Of a DNA stretch of 64,000 nt, positions 52,116 through 60,665 are shown piece after piece. The notes beneath the pieces were generated by a model. That model saw nothing but the letters and a program-made list of their open reading frames with translations, was not told the DNA's origin and searched no databases. Source of the DNA: Clostridium sp. CAG:914 (GTDB taxonomy: Bacteria > Bacillota_I > Bacilli_A > RF39 > UBA660). How positions within the stretch are numbered: position 1 is the first letter of the stretch; every line of letters begins with the position of its first letter. The translations under genes and the position numbers were made by a program. The stretch covers positions 22,379 through 86,378 of the forward strand of contig FR902135.1 of assembly GCA_000437895.1 (NCBI GenBank), in the 5' to 3' direction.

Positions 52116-52613
52116 ATGGAATTTAAAAGTGATTTACCTTATCCAAAGATAAGGGTAGAGAGACAAAATATTAATTATGCTACGAAATTATTAAATGATT
52201 ATGCAGGGTATGTCTCTGAACTTAGTGCTATTCATTTGTATTCTTATCAATCTTTTGTTAGTGATAAGTATAGGGAATACAAGGATATAATAATGAAAAT
52301 TGCTGAGGTAGAAATGATACATCTTAGATTGCTTGGAGAAACAATTTATTTACTTGGTGGTGTTCCTGTTTTTGGTAGTGTTTCTGAAGATAAAATATTA
52401 AGATTATGGAATAGTGGTGAAATAATATATAATAGGGATTTAAAAACAATGTTAAAAAGTGATATTGAGTCTGAAGAAATGGCTATTAAAAATTATAATG
52501 ATAATCTTAGAGAAATAGACGATAAATATGTAAAAGAACTTATTGAAAGAATATTGATAGATGAAGAAATACATTTAGCTATTTTTAAAAGTTTATATAA
52601 AAAATATTTTTAA
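52116..52613 (+). CDS. Ferritin-like di-iron protein (CotJC/rubrerythrin-type)
   Basis: 165 residues. Four-helix-bundle pattern with Glu in YVSELSAIH, ExxH in IAEVEMIHLRL, Glu in SEEMAIKNY and ExxH in IDEEIHLAI. The start LPYPKIRVERQN is close to that of spore-coat CotJC-like and manganese catalase-related proteins. Probably binds two metal ions and deals with peroxide or oxygen. AAGGAG precedes the ATG directly after repeat copy 2. Confidence 0.75.
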   Translation: MEFKSDLPYPKIRVERQNINYATKLLNDYAGYVSELSAIHLYSYQSFVSDKYREYKDIIMKIAEVEMIHLRLLGETIYLLGGVPVFGSVSEDKILRLWNSGEIIYNRDLKTMLKSDIESEEMAIKNYNDNLREIDDKYVKELIERILIDEEIHLAIFKSLYKKYF

Positions 52614-52626
52614 TGAATTTTTCTTG

Positions 52627-52655
52627 TTGATAATACTTTGTTTTAATAGTATAAT
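52627..52655 (+). promoter_or_regulatory. Promoter of the FemX-like gene
   Basis: TTGATA, 17 bp, TATAAT. Confidence 0.65.
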
Positions 52656-52698
52656 TTTATTTAGGAAATATATACTAAAATAAAGTAGGTGTGTTATT

Positions 52699-53850
52699 GT
52701 GAAATTTAGAGAATTAACTTGTGAAGAATTTAAAAAAATAGAAAAAAAACAAAAGAAATATAATTTTTATCAAACTGTATCGTGGGCTAATGTAAAGAAA
52801 ACTACTGGATGGGAAAGTTATTATGTTGGTGTTTTTGATGGTAAAAAGAATTTGGGTATTGCACTTCTTTTGGCAAAAAAAATATTAAATAAAAAAATGT
52901 TTTATATTCCAAGAGGACCTTTATTAGATTATGATGATTTTTCTTTATTAGAGTTCTTTTTTAATAATTTGAAATTATTTGTTAGAAGTAAGGGTGGTTT
53001 TACTATTAAGATAGATCCATATATTCTTTATCAAGAACATGATAGGGATGGTAATTCGATAGGGGAATCTAATGATATAATTATATCTCAATTAAAGTCT
53101 TTAGGTTTTGTTCATAGAGGGTTTACAATAGGATATACTGATGAGGCACAGTTTAGGTGGTCGTATGTTTTAAATATTAAAGATAAGAAATTTGATGATT
53201 TAAAAAAAGATATGAATCAAAGATGTAGAAGATGTTTGAAAATGTGTTATAAATATCCTTTGGTAGTTAGAGAGGTAAATGAGGATAATTTTATAGAATT
53301 TAAAAAAATTATGGAACATACTGCTAATAGACAAAATCATTTTGATAGGTCAATGGATTATTATAAAAATTTGGCTAAATATCTTGGTGATGACGTTGTT
53401 ATGGTTATAGTTTATTTGGATAAGGAAAAATACTTAGAGGAATTTAAGGATGATAAACTTTATGAAGAAATAAAAAAAGAGCAGTCAGAATTTGTGCCTA
53501 TTACGGCAGGAGTATTTATGTATGATTGGGATAGGTTAAATTATGCTTATGGTGGTACATATTCTAAATATATGCATTTTATGGCTCAATATAGGATGCA
53601 ATTTGAGATGATAAAAAGAGCAATGGAAAAGAAATTACCTCTATATGACTTTGGTGGTATATCTGGTGACTTTAATCCTGATAGTGATAATTATGGTGTA
53701 TATGAATTTAAAAGAGGCTTTGGTGGTAATGTTGTTGAATATATAGGGGAGTTTGATTTAGTTGTTGATAAATTATTTAACTCTTTTTATAAATTTATGT
53801 TTAAAACTTATAGAGGAATTAAAAAAATTAGGGCTTCAATAAAAAAATAG
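52699..53850 (+). CDS. FemX/FemA-type peptidoglycan bridge aminoacyltransferase
   Basis: 383 residues with two GNAT-like halves: FYQTVSWANVKKTTGWESYYVG at the N-terminus, MFYIPRGPLLDYDD, then FDRSMDYYKNLAKYLG and LNYAYGGTYSKYMHFMAQYRMQFEMIKRAM, and DFGGISGDFN. These are characteristic of Fem transferases, which add amino acids from aminoacyl-tRNA to lipid II. The long coiled-coil insertion of FemA is absent. GTG start 52699 after AGGTGTG. Confidence 0.88.
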   Translation: MKFRELTCEEFKKIEKKQKKYNFYQTVSWANVKKTTGWESYYVGVFDGKKNLGIALLLAKKILNKKMFYIPRGPLLDYDDFSLLEFFFNNLKLFVRSKGGFTIKIDPYILYQEHDRDGNSIGESNDIIISQLKSLGFVHRGFTIGYTDEAQFRWSYVLNIKDKKFDDLKKDMNQRCRRCLKMCYKYPLVVREVNEDNFIEFKKIMEHTANRQNHFDRSMDYYKNLAKYLGDDVVMVIVYLDKEKYLEEFKDDKLYEEIKKEQSEFVPITAGVFMYDWDRLNYAYGGTYSKYMHFMAQYRMQFEMIKRAMEKKLPLYDFGGISGDFNPDSDNYGVYEFKRGFGGNVVEYIGEFDLVVDKLFNSFYKFMFKTYRGIKKIRASIKK

Positions 53851-53871
53851 GATATTTGTTATCCTATTTTT
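53843..53871. terminator. Bidirectional terminator between femX and DUF378 genes
   Basis: 12-bp perfect stem AAAAATAGGATA / TATCCTATTTTT with a 5-base loop. Confidence 0.85.
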
Positions 53872-54064
53872 CGTCTAAGTCTTTAGTAAGTATGCCTATA
53901 TTTATTAGGCCTGAAGCCATGACTAATACATAGACTATTCTAGTTAGTAGTGATCCATCTCCTAGAAGATATTCTACTAAATTGAAATTGAATAATCCTA
54001 CTAAACCCCAGTTGATACATCCAATTATACTTAAGACTAATGTTGTTTTAAATAGTGCATTCAT
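53864..54064 (-). CDS. DUF378 membrane protein
   Basis: 66 residues. IIGCINWGLVGLFNFNLVEYLLG followed by a second helix with GLINIG is the DUF378 (YuzA) pattern: two short membrane helices with conserved NWGLVG. Function unknown. AAGGAGG lies upstream on the minus strand. Confidence 0.9.
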   Translation of the reverse strand: MNALFKTTLVLSIIGCINWGLVGLFNFNLVEYLLGDGSLLTRIVYVLVMASGLINIGILTKDLDEK

Positions 54065-54175
54065 ATATTCCTCCTTATATAATTATATTTTGGACAAAAA
54101 AGATAAAATTATTCATCATAATAGTAAAATAATTCCATATACTTCAATAGAAAAGATTAAATAAGAGGTGAAATA

Positions 54176-55201
54176 ATGAAAAAAATCTTTTTGGGTATAT
54201 TTTTATGTTTAATATTTTTGACTGGATGTGGTAAGAAAAGTGAGGGAGATGTACTTAAGTCATATACTTCTGCTGTTGAAAAAGCTAAATCGTATTATTT
54301 AAATGGTAAGATGGAATTAGTTAATAATGAAGATGTATATACATATGATATTTCTGTTTCTTATGAAGCTGATGATAATTATAAGATAGAACTTGTAAAT
54401 ACTGTTAATAATCATGAACAAGTTATTTTGAGAAATTCAGAAGGTGTCTATGTTGTTACTCCGTCATTAAATAAAAGTTTTAAGTTTCAAAGTGATTGGC
54501 CTTATAATAATTCACAGGTATATTTGTTATCTAGCTTGTTAGATGATATTAATAATGATGAAGAAAGAGTTTTTGAAACTAAAGATAATGAATATGTTTT
54601 TACTACTAGGGTTAATTATCCAAATAGTCCAAAATTAGAAAAACAAAAAATATATTTTAATGCAAATAATTTGCCTACTAGGGTAGAAGTTTTAGACAAA
54701 GATGGTAATGTGGAAATTAAGATGGTATTTAATAAAATAGATTTAAAAGCAGATTTTAATGATACATATTTTGATTTAAGTTCAATTTTAGATACGGAAG
54801 TTAAAGAAGAGAAGAATGAAGAACAACAAAATACAGAAACTGAAACAAAAGAGACAGCTACAATCGATGATATAATTTATCCAATGTATTTACCTACTAA
54901 TACTTATTTGGCTAATCAGGAAAAAGTAAAGGTAGATAATGGAGAGAGACTTATATTGACATTTGCTGGTGATAGTTCTTTCGTTTTGGTAGAGGAAACG
55001 GTTTCTATAACTAATAGTCCTGAAATAATACCAACATATGGAGAAGTTGAACTTATTGGTGCTTCACTTGCAGTTATAAATGATAATTCAGCTAATTGGT
55101 TTAGTAATGGTATAGAATATTATGTGGTTAGTGATACAATGGATTCTTCTGAAATTTTAGAAGTAGCCAAGTCAATAAGTGTTTTACCTGTTGGTAAGTA
55201 G
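54176..55201 (+). CDS. Lipoprotein with LolA-like and DUF4367-like parts
   Basis: 341 residues. Lipobox FLTGC with Cys18. Residues ~30-205 (repeated beta-strands, YTSAVEKAKSYYLNGKMELV and KIYFNANNLPTRVEV) resemble the LolA/GerS-type half-barrel; the C-terminal ~110 residues (DIIYPMYLPTN, then SNGIEYYVVSDTMDSSEILEVAKSI) look like a DUF4367 domain. They are separated by an acidic Glu/Thr linker. Related lipoproteins take part in sporulation or germination in Clostridia; function here unknown. AGAGGTGAAATA precedes the ATG. Confidence 0.72.
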   Translation: MKKIFLGIFLCLIFLTGCGKKSEGDVLKSYTSAVEKAKSYYLNGKMELVNNEDVYTYDISVSYEADDNYKIELVNTVNNHEQVILRNSEGVYVVTPSLNKSFKFQSDWPYNNSQVYLLSSLLDDINNDEERVFETKDNEYVFTTRVNYPNSPKLEKQKIYFNANNLPTRVEVLDKDGNVEIKMVFNKIDLKADFNDTYFDLSSILDTEVKEEKNEEQQNTETETKETATIDDIIYPMYLPTNTYLANQEKVKVDNGERLILTFAGDSSFVLVEETVSITNSPEIIPTYGEVELIGASLAVINDNSANWFSNGIEYYVVSDTMDSSEILEVAKSISVLPVGK

Positions 55202-55211
55202 TTGTTTAAAG

Positions 55212-55238
55212 AGCTAAATTAATTTTTAGCTTTTTTTT
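55212..55238 (+). terminator. Intrinsic terminator
   Basis: 7-bp stem AGCTAAA / TTTAGCT and T8 tract. Confidence 0.7.
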
Positions 55239-55271
55239 ATTATAATTATTATAAAAAAATTATTTCATTAA

Positions 55272-55300
55272 TTTACTTCTTTTTGTATAAATGGTAAAAT
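55272..55300 (+). promoter_or_regulatory. Promoter of the sortase gene
   Basis: TTTACT, 17 bp, TAAAAT with TGg extension. Confidence 0.55.
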
Positions 55301-55320
55301 TATATAGTAAGGTGAATTAT

Positions 55321-56232
55321 ATGAATAAGAATATTGTATATAATAAGACTGATAGTATAGAAATGGATATTTTTTATGAAACGAATGGAAGTAATCTTTC
55401 TTTGAAAAGCGTTGCAAAAAAGAAGAAAAAATGGAAAAAATGGGTTTTGATATTTTTAACTTTGGTGTTTATTGTTGTTTTGGTTTATTCTCTTTTAAAG
55501 ATATTATTTTGGTTTAAAGATAATATGGATATGTCTTCTGTAATTAAAGAAATTTCTGAAAATATAGAAGTAGAAGAGGTTATTGATGATGAGAATACTG
55601 AACTAGTTAATGAAGAGGAAGATGAGTTAAGTGATTATTGGTATTATATTACTTTTCCTTTAATTAATGTTGACATAGGAAATTTAAAGGTTAAAAATAA
55701 AGATACTGTTGGTTGGATAAATGTTAATAATACTAATATTAATTATCCTTTTGTACAGGCTAATGATAATTATTATTATTTAAATCATTCATTTGATAAT
55801 AGTGTAAATAAGGCTGGATGGGTATTTTTAGATTATCGTAATGATAATGATTTATCTGATAAGAATAATATTATTTATGCTCATAGTAGACTTGATAAAA
55901 CTATGTTTGGTTCACTTAATGATACATTAAAATATAGTTGGTATAGTAATAAAGATAATCATATTATTAAAATATCTACAGAAAAAGAAAATACTTTATG
56001 GCAAATATTTTCAGTTTACAAAATACCTGTTGAAAGTTATTATATTACAACTGATTTTTTAAATGATAGTGCATTTGAAGATTTTCTTGATGTAATAAAG
56101 AAAAGAAGTGTATTTGATTTTAATACTAATTTGACTAAAGATGATAGGATTCTTACGTTAAGTACGTGTTATTCTGATAAGGAGAGAACGGTAATACATG
56201 CTAAGTTAATTAAAAGAAGTTTATCAAATTAG
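55321..56232 (+). CDS. Class B-type sortase
   Basis: 303 residues from ATG 55321 (AAGGTGAATT upstream). A basic cytoplasmic N-terminus precedes a membrane anchor (about 42-62), an acidic linker and the sortase domain: GWINVNNTNINYPFVQ, IIYAHSRLDKTMFGSL with His188, and LTLSTC with Cys283 followed by RTVIHAKL (Arg289). SrtB-type sortases attach proteins to the wall or build pili. No LPxTG/NPxTx substrate gene was recognised in the window. Confidence 0.9.
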   Translation: MNKNIVYNKTDSIEMDIFYETNGSNLSLKSVAKKKKKWKKWVLIFLTLVFIVVLVYSLLKILFWFKDNMDMSSVIKEISENIEVEEVIDDENTELVNEEEDELSDYWYYITFPLINVDIGNLKVKNKDTVGWINVNNTNINYPFVQANDNYYYLNHSFDNSVNKAGWVFLDYRNDNDLSDKNNIIYAHSRLDKTMFGSLNDTLKYSWYSNKDNHIIKISTEKENTLWQIFSVYKIPVESYYITTDFLNDSAFEDFLDVIKKRSVFDFNTNLTKDDRILTLSTCYSDKERTVIHAKLIKRSLSN

Positions 56233-56315
56233 AAGAATTTAAAAAAAATACTATAAAAAAATAGAAAAATATGATACACTATATAAAGAATAGGTAATAA
56301 GAAGGAAGTGATAGT

Positions 56316-58016
56316 ATGGATAAAAAAATGATTTTTATTGTTATTTCTTTGTTGCTTTTTATCGTGCTTATTATTTCTTTTGCTATATATAAAAAGAAGA
56401 AAAAAGAGAAGTATAAATCTATTATAGAGAAATTAGAGTATGAGAAAAATCAGTTGGTTGGTGTACCTATATTGACTGAATTATCTAAGGTTCGTGAATT
56501 GGTTAAGACAGATATTTTAAAAGAAAAATTAAAAGAATGGGATAATACTTTTAAGGAAATTAAAGAAAATAAAATAGATGGTTTAACAGATTTTATTACA
56601 GAAACTGATTTTTTGATTGATAGAAAAGAGTATGATAAAGCATTAAAAAATATTGCTTTGATTGAGATGAATATAGAGATTATTAGAAGTCAAACTAATG
56701 AACTTATTGAAGAAATTAGGGTTATAACCAAGTCTGAAGAAAGAAATAGAAATATTGTTACTAAGCTTAAAGTTTCATATAGGGAAATAGAAAATAAGTT
56801 TGAGAGAAATATTAAAGATTATGGCCCTTTACAAGATAATATTAAGGAAAAACTTTCTTATATTGATAAATTGTTTAGAAAGTTTGAAACATTTATGGAT
56901 AGGAATGATTATATTGGTGTTGAAGAAGTGGTTATATCTTTAGAAACTGAAGTAAAAAATATGAAAGTTTATATTGATGAGACACCATATTTAGTACTTA
57001 TGGCTACGGTTCTTATTCCTGGTAAAATTGAGGAATTAAATACTATGTATTATAGAATGACTAGGGATGGGTATTCTTTGGATTATTTAAATATTGAGTA
57101 TAATATTAAAGAAATAAAAACTAAGGTATCTGAGATAGTTGATAATTTAATTAAGTTTGAAATAGGGGATGCTCATATTGAATTAAAGACAATGTTAGAT
57201 TATTTTAATACTTTGTTTTCTAATTTTGATAAAGAAAGGGAAGCTAAGGATTTATTTAAAGAGAATATTAAGAAATTTAAATATAAATTAGATTCTATTA
57301 ATAAGATAGTATATGATATTTACATTCAGATAGATGATATAAAGAATACTTATGATTTATCTGATGATGAAATAAATAAATTTGGTGTTATTAATAAGTC
57401 TTTAGAAAAGATAAGTGAGGATTATAAAACTTTGTATGAACATGGTAAGGGTAGAACTTTTGCTTATTCTAAACTTGTTGTTGAGTTAGAAGGACTTACT
57501 AATAAGTTAAATAGATTACAAGATGATTTGGATTATAGGCTTAAGTCAATTACTAGTATGAAAGATGATGAGTATAGGGCTAAAGAACAGTATGTTATGA
57601 TACAGAAATTGTTGTTGCAGGCTAAGGCTAAATTAAAAGAATATAAGATTCCAATTATTCCTAATAGTTATTTTATTGAATTTAAGGAAGCAGATGAAGC
57701 TATTAGGGAGATAGTTAAAGAAATTAATAAGAAACCTATTGTTATTAAAATATTAAATATTAGGGTAGATACAGCAAGAGATTTGGTTTTTAAAATATAT
57801 AATAAGACTAATGATATGGTAAAAACAGTTATGTTGTGTGAAAGATTAATAGTATATGGTAATAGGTATAGAAGTAGTTATCAAGAAGTTGATGTTAATA
57901 TTGATGAAGCTACTGATTTATTTAATAGGGGACAATATAAAAAATCTTTGGATATATTAGTTAGTACTTTATCTGAAATTGATACTTCTATTAAAGATAG
58001 ATTTGAAATTAATTAG
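56316..58016 (+). CDS. ezrA: Septation ring formation regulator EzrA
   Basis: 566 residues, matching EzrA length (~562). An N-terminal membrane helix (about 5-24) with the cytoplasmic remainder made almost entirely of long coiled coils (spectrin-like repeats); TPYLVLMATVLIPGKIEELNTM and MTRDGYSLDYLNIE fall in conserved EzrA segments. It restrains FtsZ rings and connects them to wall synthesis. A TGATACACT extended -10 lies at 56272-56280. Confidence 0.9.
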   Translation: MDKKMIFIVISLLLFIVLIISFAIYKKKKKEKYKSIIEKLEYEKNQLVGVPILTELSKVRELVKTDILKEKLKEWDNTFKEIKENKIDGLTDFITETDFLIDRKEYDKALKNIALIEMNIEIIRSQTNELIEEIRVITKSEERNRNIVTKLKVSYREIENKFERNIKDYGPLQDNIKEKLSYIDKLFRKFETFMDRNDYIGVEEVVISLETEVKNMKVYIDETPYLVLMATVLIPGKIEELNTMYYRMTRDGYSLDYLNIEYNIKEIKTKVSEIVDNLIKFEIGDAHIELKTMLDYFNTLFSNFDKEREAKDLFKENIKKFKYKLDSINKIVYDIYIQIDDIKNTYDLSDDEINKFGVINKSLEKISEDYKTLYEHGKGRTFAYSKLVVELEGLTNKLNRLQDDLDYRLKSITSMKDDEYRAKEQYVMIQKLLLQAKAKLKEYKIPIIPNSYFIEFKEADEAIREIVKEINKKPIVIKILNIRVDTARDLVFKIYNKTNDMVKTVMLCERLIVYGNRYRSSYQEVDVNIDEATDLFNRGQYKKSLDILVSTLSEIDTSIKDRFEIN

Positions 58017-58024
58017 AATGTTTA

Positions 58025-58053
58025 TTTACAAAGTGATAGTTTTATGATATTAT
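58025..58053 (+). promoter_or_regulatory. Promoter of the N/Q-rich membrane protein genes
   Basis: TTTACA, 17 bp, TATTAT with TGa extension. Confidence 0.6.
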
Positions 58054-58082
58054 TTTATTAGAATATGAGGGTGATTAAAAAG

Positions 58083-59135
58083 ATGAATATAGTTGAATTT
58101 ATAAAAGATAATTATATATGGTTTTTGGTAATAATACTTATTGCAATTATTACTGTAATTGGTTTTTTAGCTGATAAAAATAATGGTAAGAAAAAAGGAA
58201 AAAATATAAAAGAAGAGAGTAATAATCCTGTTAACAAAGGAAATCTTTCTATGCAAGTTCAACCTAATAATATTAATAATTCTTTAAATACTATGGCTCC
58301 TCCTAGTAATTTAGAAATTAATAATATTCCAAGTAATTCTAATTTACAAGGAAATACTGTGCCACAACCTTTAAATGTTCAACCGATTAATACTATGGTT
58401 TCTAACCAAGAGCCTATGGTTAATAATATGACTATGCCTAGTTATGATAATTCTAAATCTAATAATGTTAATGTAAGTACAAATTTTAATCAATTAGATA
58501 AAACGGTTAATCCGATACCTAATTTTGAAAATATAAATCAACCGGTAAGTTCAATACCAAACTTTGGATCGACAAATCAATCAGTAAGTCCTATACCAAA
58601 TTTTGGACAGGCTGTAGTTCAAGAACCAGTTTCTAATTTAGGTAGTGTAACTCCTATAATGAATCAAGTTCCAAATTTTGAGCAACCAGTACAACAGGTA
58701 AATCCAATTCCAAATTTTGGTCAAGTAAACCAATCCGTAGTTCAGGAGCCAGTACCAAATTTAAGTAGTGTAACTCCTATAATGAATCAGGTTCCAAATT
58801 TTGAACAACCTATGCAGCAAATAAATCCAGTACCTAATTTTAATCAGGTAAACCAATCTGGCGTTCAGGAACCAGTCTCTAATTTAGGTAATGTAACTCC
58901 TATAGTGAATCAAGTTCCAAATTTTGAACAACCTATGCAGCAAGTAAATCCAGTACCTAATTTTTCTTATCAAACTGTAAATAATAATAGTTCTTTAGAT
59001 GCTCAGTCAATTACGCAGCCAAATAATCAAAATATTGGTGTTCCTAATGCTGTTAATCAAGATATGGTAAATCCTACTATGAATAGTGGTGGTTTTGTCT
59101 ATAGTCCACAACAAAATAATAATGGTGGTGTATAA
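58083..59135 (+). CDS. Membrane-anchored N/Q/P-rich repeat protein
   Basis: 350 residues from ATG 58083 (GAGGGTGAT upstream). One N-terminal membrane helix (about 10-30), a short basic stretch (KKKGKNIK), then ~310 residues of low complexity dominated by Asn, Gln, Pro, Val and Ser. It includes nearly three copies of a 41-residue repeat (EPVSNLGSVTPIMNQVPNFE core) and shorter PNFG/PNFE repeats. Probably disordered. With its N-in/C-out or C-in orientation unknown, the tail may lie in the cytoplasm or the wall. Downstream gene has a similar composition. Family not recognised. Confidence 0.7.
   Translation: MNIVEFIKDNYIWFLVIILIAIITVIGFLADKNNGKKKGKNIKEESNNPVNKGNLSMQVQPNNINNSLNTMAPPSNLEINNIPSNSNLQGNTVPQPLNVQPINTMVSNQEPMVNNMTMPSYDNSKSNNVNVSTNFNQLDKTVNPIPNFENINQPVSSIPNFGSTNQSVSPIPNFGQAVVQEPVSNLGSVTPIMNQVPNFEQPVQQVNPIPNFGQVNQSVVQEPVPNLSSVTPIMNQVPNFEQPMQQINPVPNFNQVNQSGVQEPVSNLGNVTPIVNQVPNFEQPMQQVNPVPNFSYQTVNNNSSLDAQSITQPNNQNIGVPNAVNQDMVNPTMNSGGFVYSPQQNNNGGV
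58614..58963. repeat. 123-bp tandem coding repeat
   Basis: Units begin at 58614, 58737 and 58860, exactly 123 bp (41 codons) apart; the third is partial. Unit differences are mostly single bases. Confidence 0.8.
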
Positions 59136-59136
59136 A

Positions 59137-59451
59137 ATGAATGAATCGGCAAATAATAATCAATTTAACGGTATGAATACTAATAATGGTACATACAACA
59201 ATCAAAACTTTAGTGTTCAAGATAATAATACTTCTCAAAATACAAATGTTACTACTAATGTGTATTCTGATAATGGAACTAATATTATAAATGATAGTAC
59301 AGTGTATAATAAACCTGTTACAAATAAAAAGAAGACAGTTAGGATATCTTCAGAAATGAAAGTTTTTATGGTAATTATTGTAATATTATTTGTTGCTATA
59401 ATGTTTTTGCCATCTATTTACGATTTATTTAGTAAGTTGTTTAATCATTAA
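59137..59451 (+). CDS. N/Q-rich protein with C-terminal membrane anchor
   Basis: 104 residues from ATG 59137, one base after the previous stop codon. Residues 1-60 are Asn/Thr/Gln-rich (FNGMNTNNGTYNNQNFSVQD), followed by a basic KKK segment and a single C-terminal helix (KVFMVIIVILFVAIMFLPSI). A tail-anchored protein that pairs in composition with the N-terminally anchored upstream protein. Confidence 0.65.
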   Translation: MNESANNNQFNGMNTNNGTYNNQNFSVQDNNTSQNTNVTTNVYSDNGTNIINDSTVYNKPVTNKKKTVRISSEMKVFMVIIVILFVAIMFLPSIYDLFSKLFNH

Positions 59452-59746
59452 TCACAGATAGTTTTACTATTAAATCGTAGTTGTCATCATTTGCTATAAT
59501 ATTTTTATGTATTTTATTACAAGATGTACACTTATAAATTATTTTATAAGTGTTTTTAAATTTTTCTATTCCTATGGGTTCTAGTAATCCTTTACATGTA
59601 TTTTTTCTATCTCCTGGTAAAATATCAACGTGTTTTGAGTATAAGCAATATGGACAATGATCTCTTGCTGTATAGTTTAATTTATTTACTTTTTGGTGGC
59701 AATTTTCACATATAAATTCTTCATCTATCATATTAAATCTTTTCAT
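59441..59746 (-). CDS. RNHCP-type zinc-ribbon protein
   Basis: 101 residues. Four CxxC pairs (CENC, CPYC, then KNTCKG and CTSC) and the block YTARDHCPYCLYSKHVDILPGDR, the RNHCP domain signature (RDHCP here). Probably binds zinc; family function unknown. AAAGGAG precedes the ATG on the minus strand. Its 3' end overlaps the previous gene by 11 bp. Confidence 0.9.
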   Translation of the reverse strand: MKRFNMIDEEFICENCHQKVNKLNYTARDHCPYCLYSKHVDILPGDRKNTCKGLLEPIGIEKFKNTYKIIYKCTSCNKIHKNIIANDDNYDLIVKLSVIND

Positions 59747-59824
59747 ACTTTTACTCCTTTTAATTAAATGATATCAATCATAATTTTTTTTGTCAATAAA
59801 AATAAAAAATAATATAATTTGGTA

Positions 59825-59853
59825 TTGTCAAAGATAAATAAATGTGTTATATT
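59825..59853 (+). promoter_or_regulatory. Promoter of tRNA-Met
   Basis: TTGTCA, 17 bp, TATATT with TGt extension, 20 bp before the tRNA. Confidence 0.7.
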
Positions 59854-59872
59854 TATATTGCACTTGATTTAT

Positions 59873-59949
59873 GGCGAGATAGCTCAGTTGGCTAGAGCAT
59901 ACGGTTCATACCCGTAGGGTCGAGGGTTCGAATCCCCCTCTCGCTACCA
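59873..59949 (+). tRNA. tRNA-Met (CAT), elongator type
   Basis: 77 bases with encoded CCA. Acceptor GGCGAGA pairs with TCTCGCT (G1-U72), D-arm GCTC/GAGC, anticodon stem TACGG/CCGTA with loop TTCATAC, T-arm GAGGG/CCCTC with GTTCGAATC-type loop. The stem lacks the three G-C pairs of initiator tRNA, and the body closely follows the Bacillus elongator tRNA-Met rather than tRNA-Ile2. Confidence 0.95.
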
Positions 59950-59961
59950 ATTATGTTATTT

Positions 59962-59988
59962 ACTAGATATAGAATATCTAGTTTTTTT
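59962..59988 (+). terminator. Terminator of the tRNA gene
   Basis: 9-bp perfect stem ACTAGATAT / ATATCTAGT, 3-base loop, T7. Confidence 0.85.
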
Positions 59989-60160
59989 ATTAAAAAAAGT
60001 TATTGTAGATTATTTTAAAAGTATATGTTAATATATAAATAGAATTAAGTTATTATCTGATTTAATTTAAGTTTAGGAATATCTATTATGTTCGTACTGA
60101 TATAGAATATACTTGGATATTATGTTCAAGTTTTTATTTAAAAAAGGGTGGAGTATAAAT

Positions 60161-60631
60161 ATGAATGAAAAGTTAGTTGTAGAAAAATTAATACAAAGAG
60201 GGGAAACTATTTCTTCTATGGAATCATGTACAGGTGGTTATTTTGCAAGTACTATTACTTGTGTGAGTGGTTCATCTAAGGTTCTTGAATTTTCAGCTGT
60301 TACTTATTCTAATGAATACAAAATTAAGATGGGTGTTAATAGAACTACAATAGATATGTATTCTGTCTATAGTAGTGAAGTGGCTGGGGAAATGGCTAAG
60401 TGCATTAGTGAATTTTCTAAGAGTAGTTATGGAGTAGGGATTACTGGTAAAATAAATGAGGTTGATCCTAATAACTTAGTTGGTGCTAATAATATAGTAT
60501 ATGTTTCGATTTATTGTGCTAAGGATAATAATTTTATTGATATGGAGTTAGTTGTTCCTTCAGATAGTAGGAAAAAAGTTAAGGAATTTATTGTAGATAA
60601 TATATTAAAAAAATTATTAGAAATATTATAA
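60161..60631 (+). CDS. pncC: CinA C-terminal-domain protein (NMN deamidase-like, PncC)
   Basis: 156 residues from ATG 60161 (GGGTGGAG upstream). SMESCTGGYFASTIT (about 19-33) and the GITGKI segment correspond to ESCTGG and GIAGP motifs of the stand-alone CinA C-terminal domain, which hydrolyses nicotinamide mononucleotide. The glycine-proline of GxaGP is altered to GK here. Activity likely but not certain. Confidence 0.82.
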   Translation: MNEKLVVEKLIQRGETISSMESCTGGYFASTITCVSGSSKVLEFSAVTYSNEYKIKMGVNRTTIDMYSVYSSEVAGEMAKCISEFSKSSYGVGITGKINEVDPNNLVGANNIVYVSIYCAKDNNFIDMELVVPSDSRKKVKEFIVDNILKKLLEIL

Positions 60632-60635
60632 AAAT

Positions 60636-60664
60636 AAAAAAGAATATTGTGTATTCTTTTTTAT
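60636..60664. terminator. Bidirectional terminator
   Basis: 11-bp stem AAAAAAGAATA / TATTCTTTTTT between convergent genes. Confidence 0.85.
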
Positions 60665-60665
60665 T

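Noticed and set aside
58083..59135. Tandem repeats as a possible CRISPR array
   Set aside because: The repeats are contiguous 123-bp coding units with no spacers, and no cas genes are present.
59873..59949. tRNA-Ile2 with CAT anticodon, or tRNA used as an attachment site
   Set aside because: The body matches elongator tRNA-Met, and no integrase or duplicate of the tRNA 3' end lies nearby.
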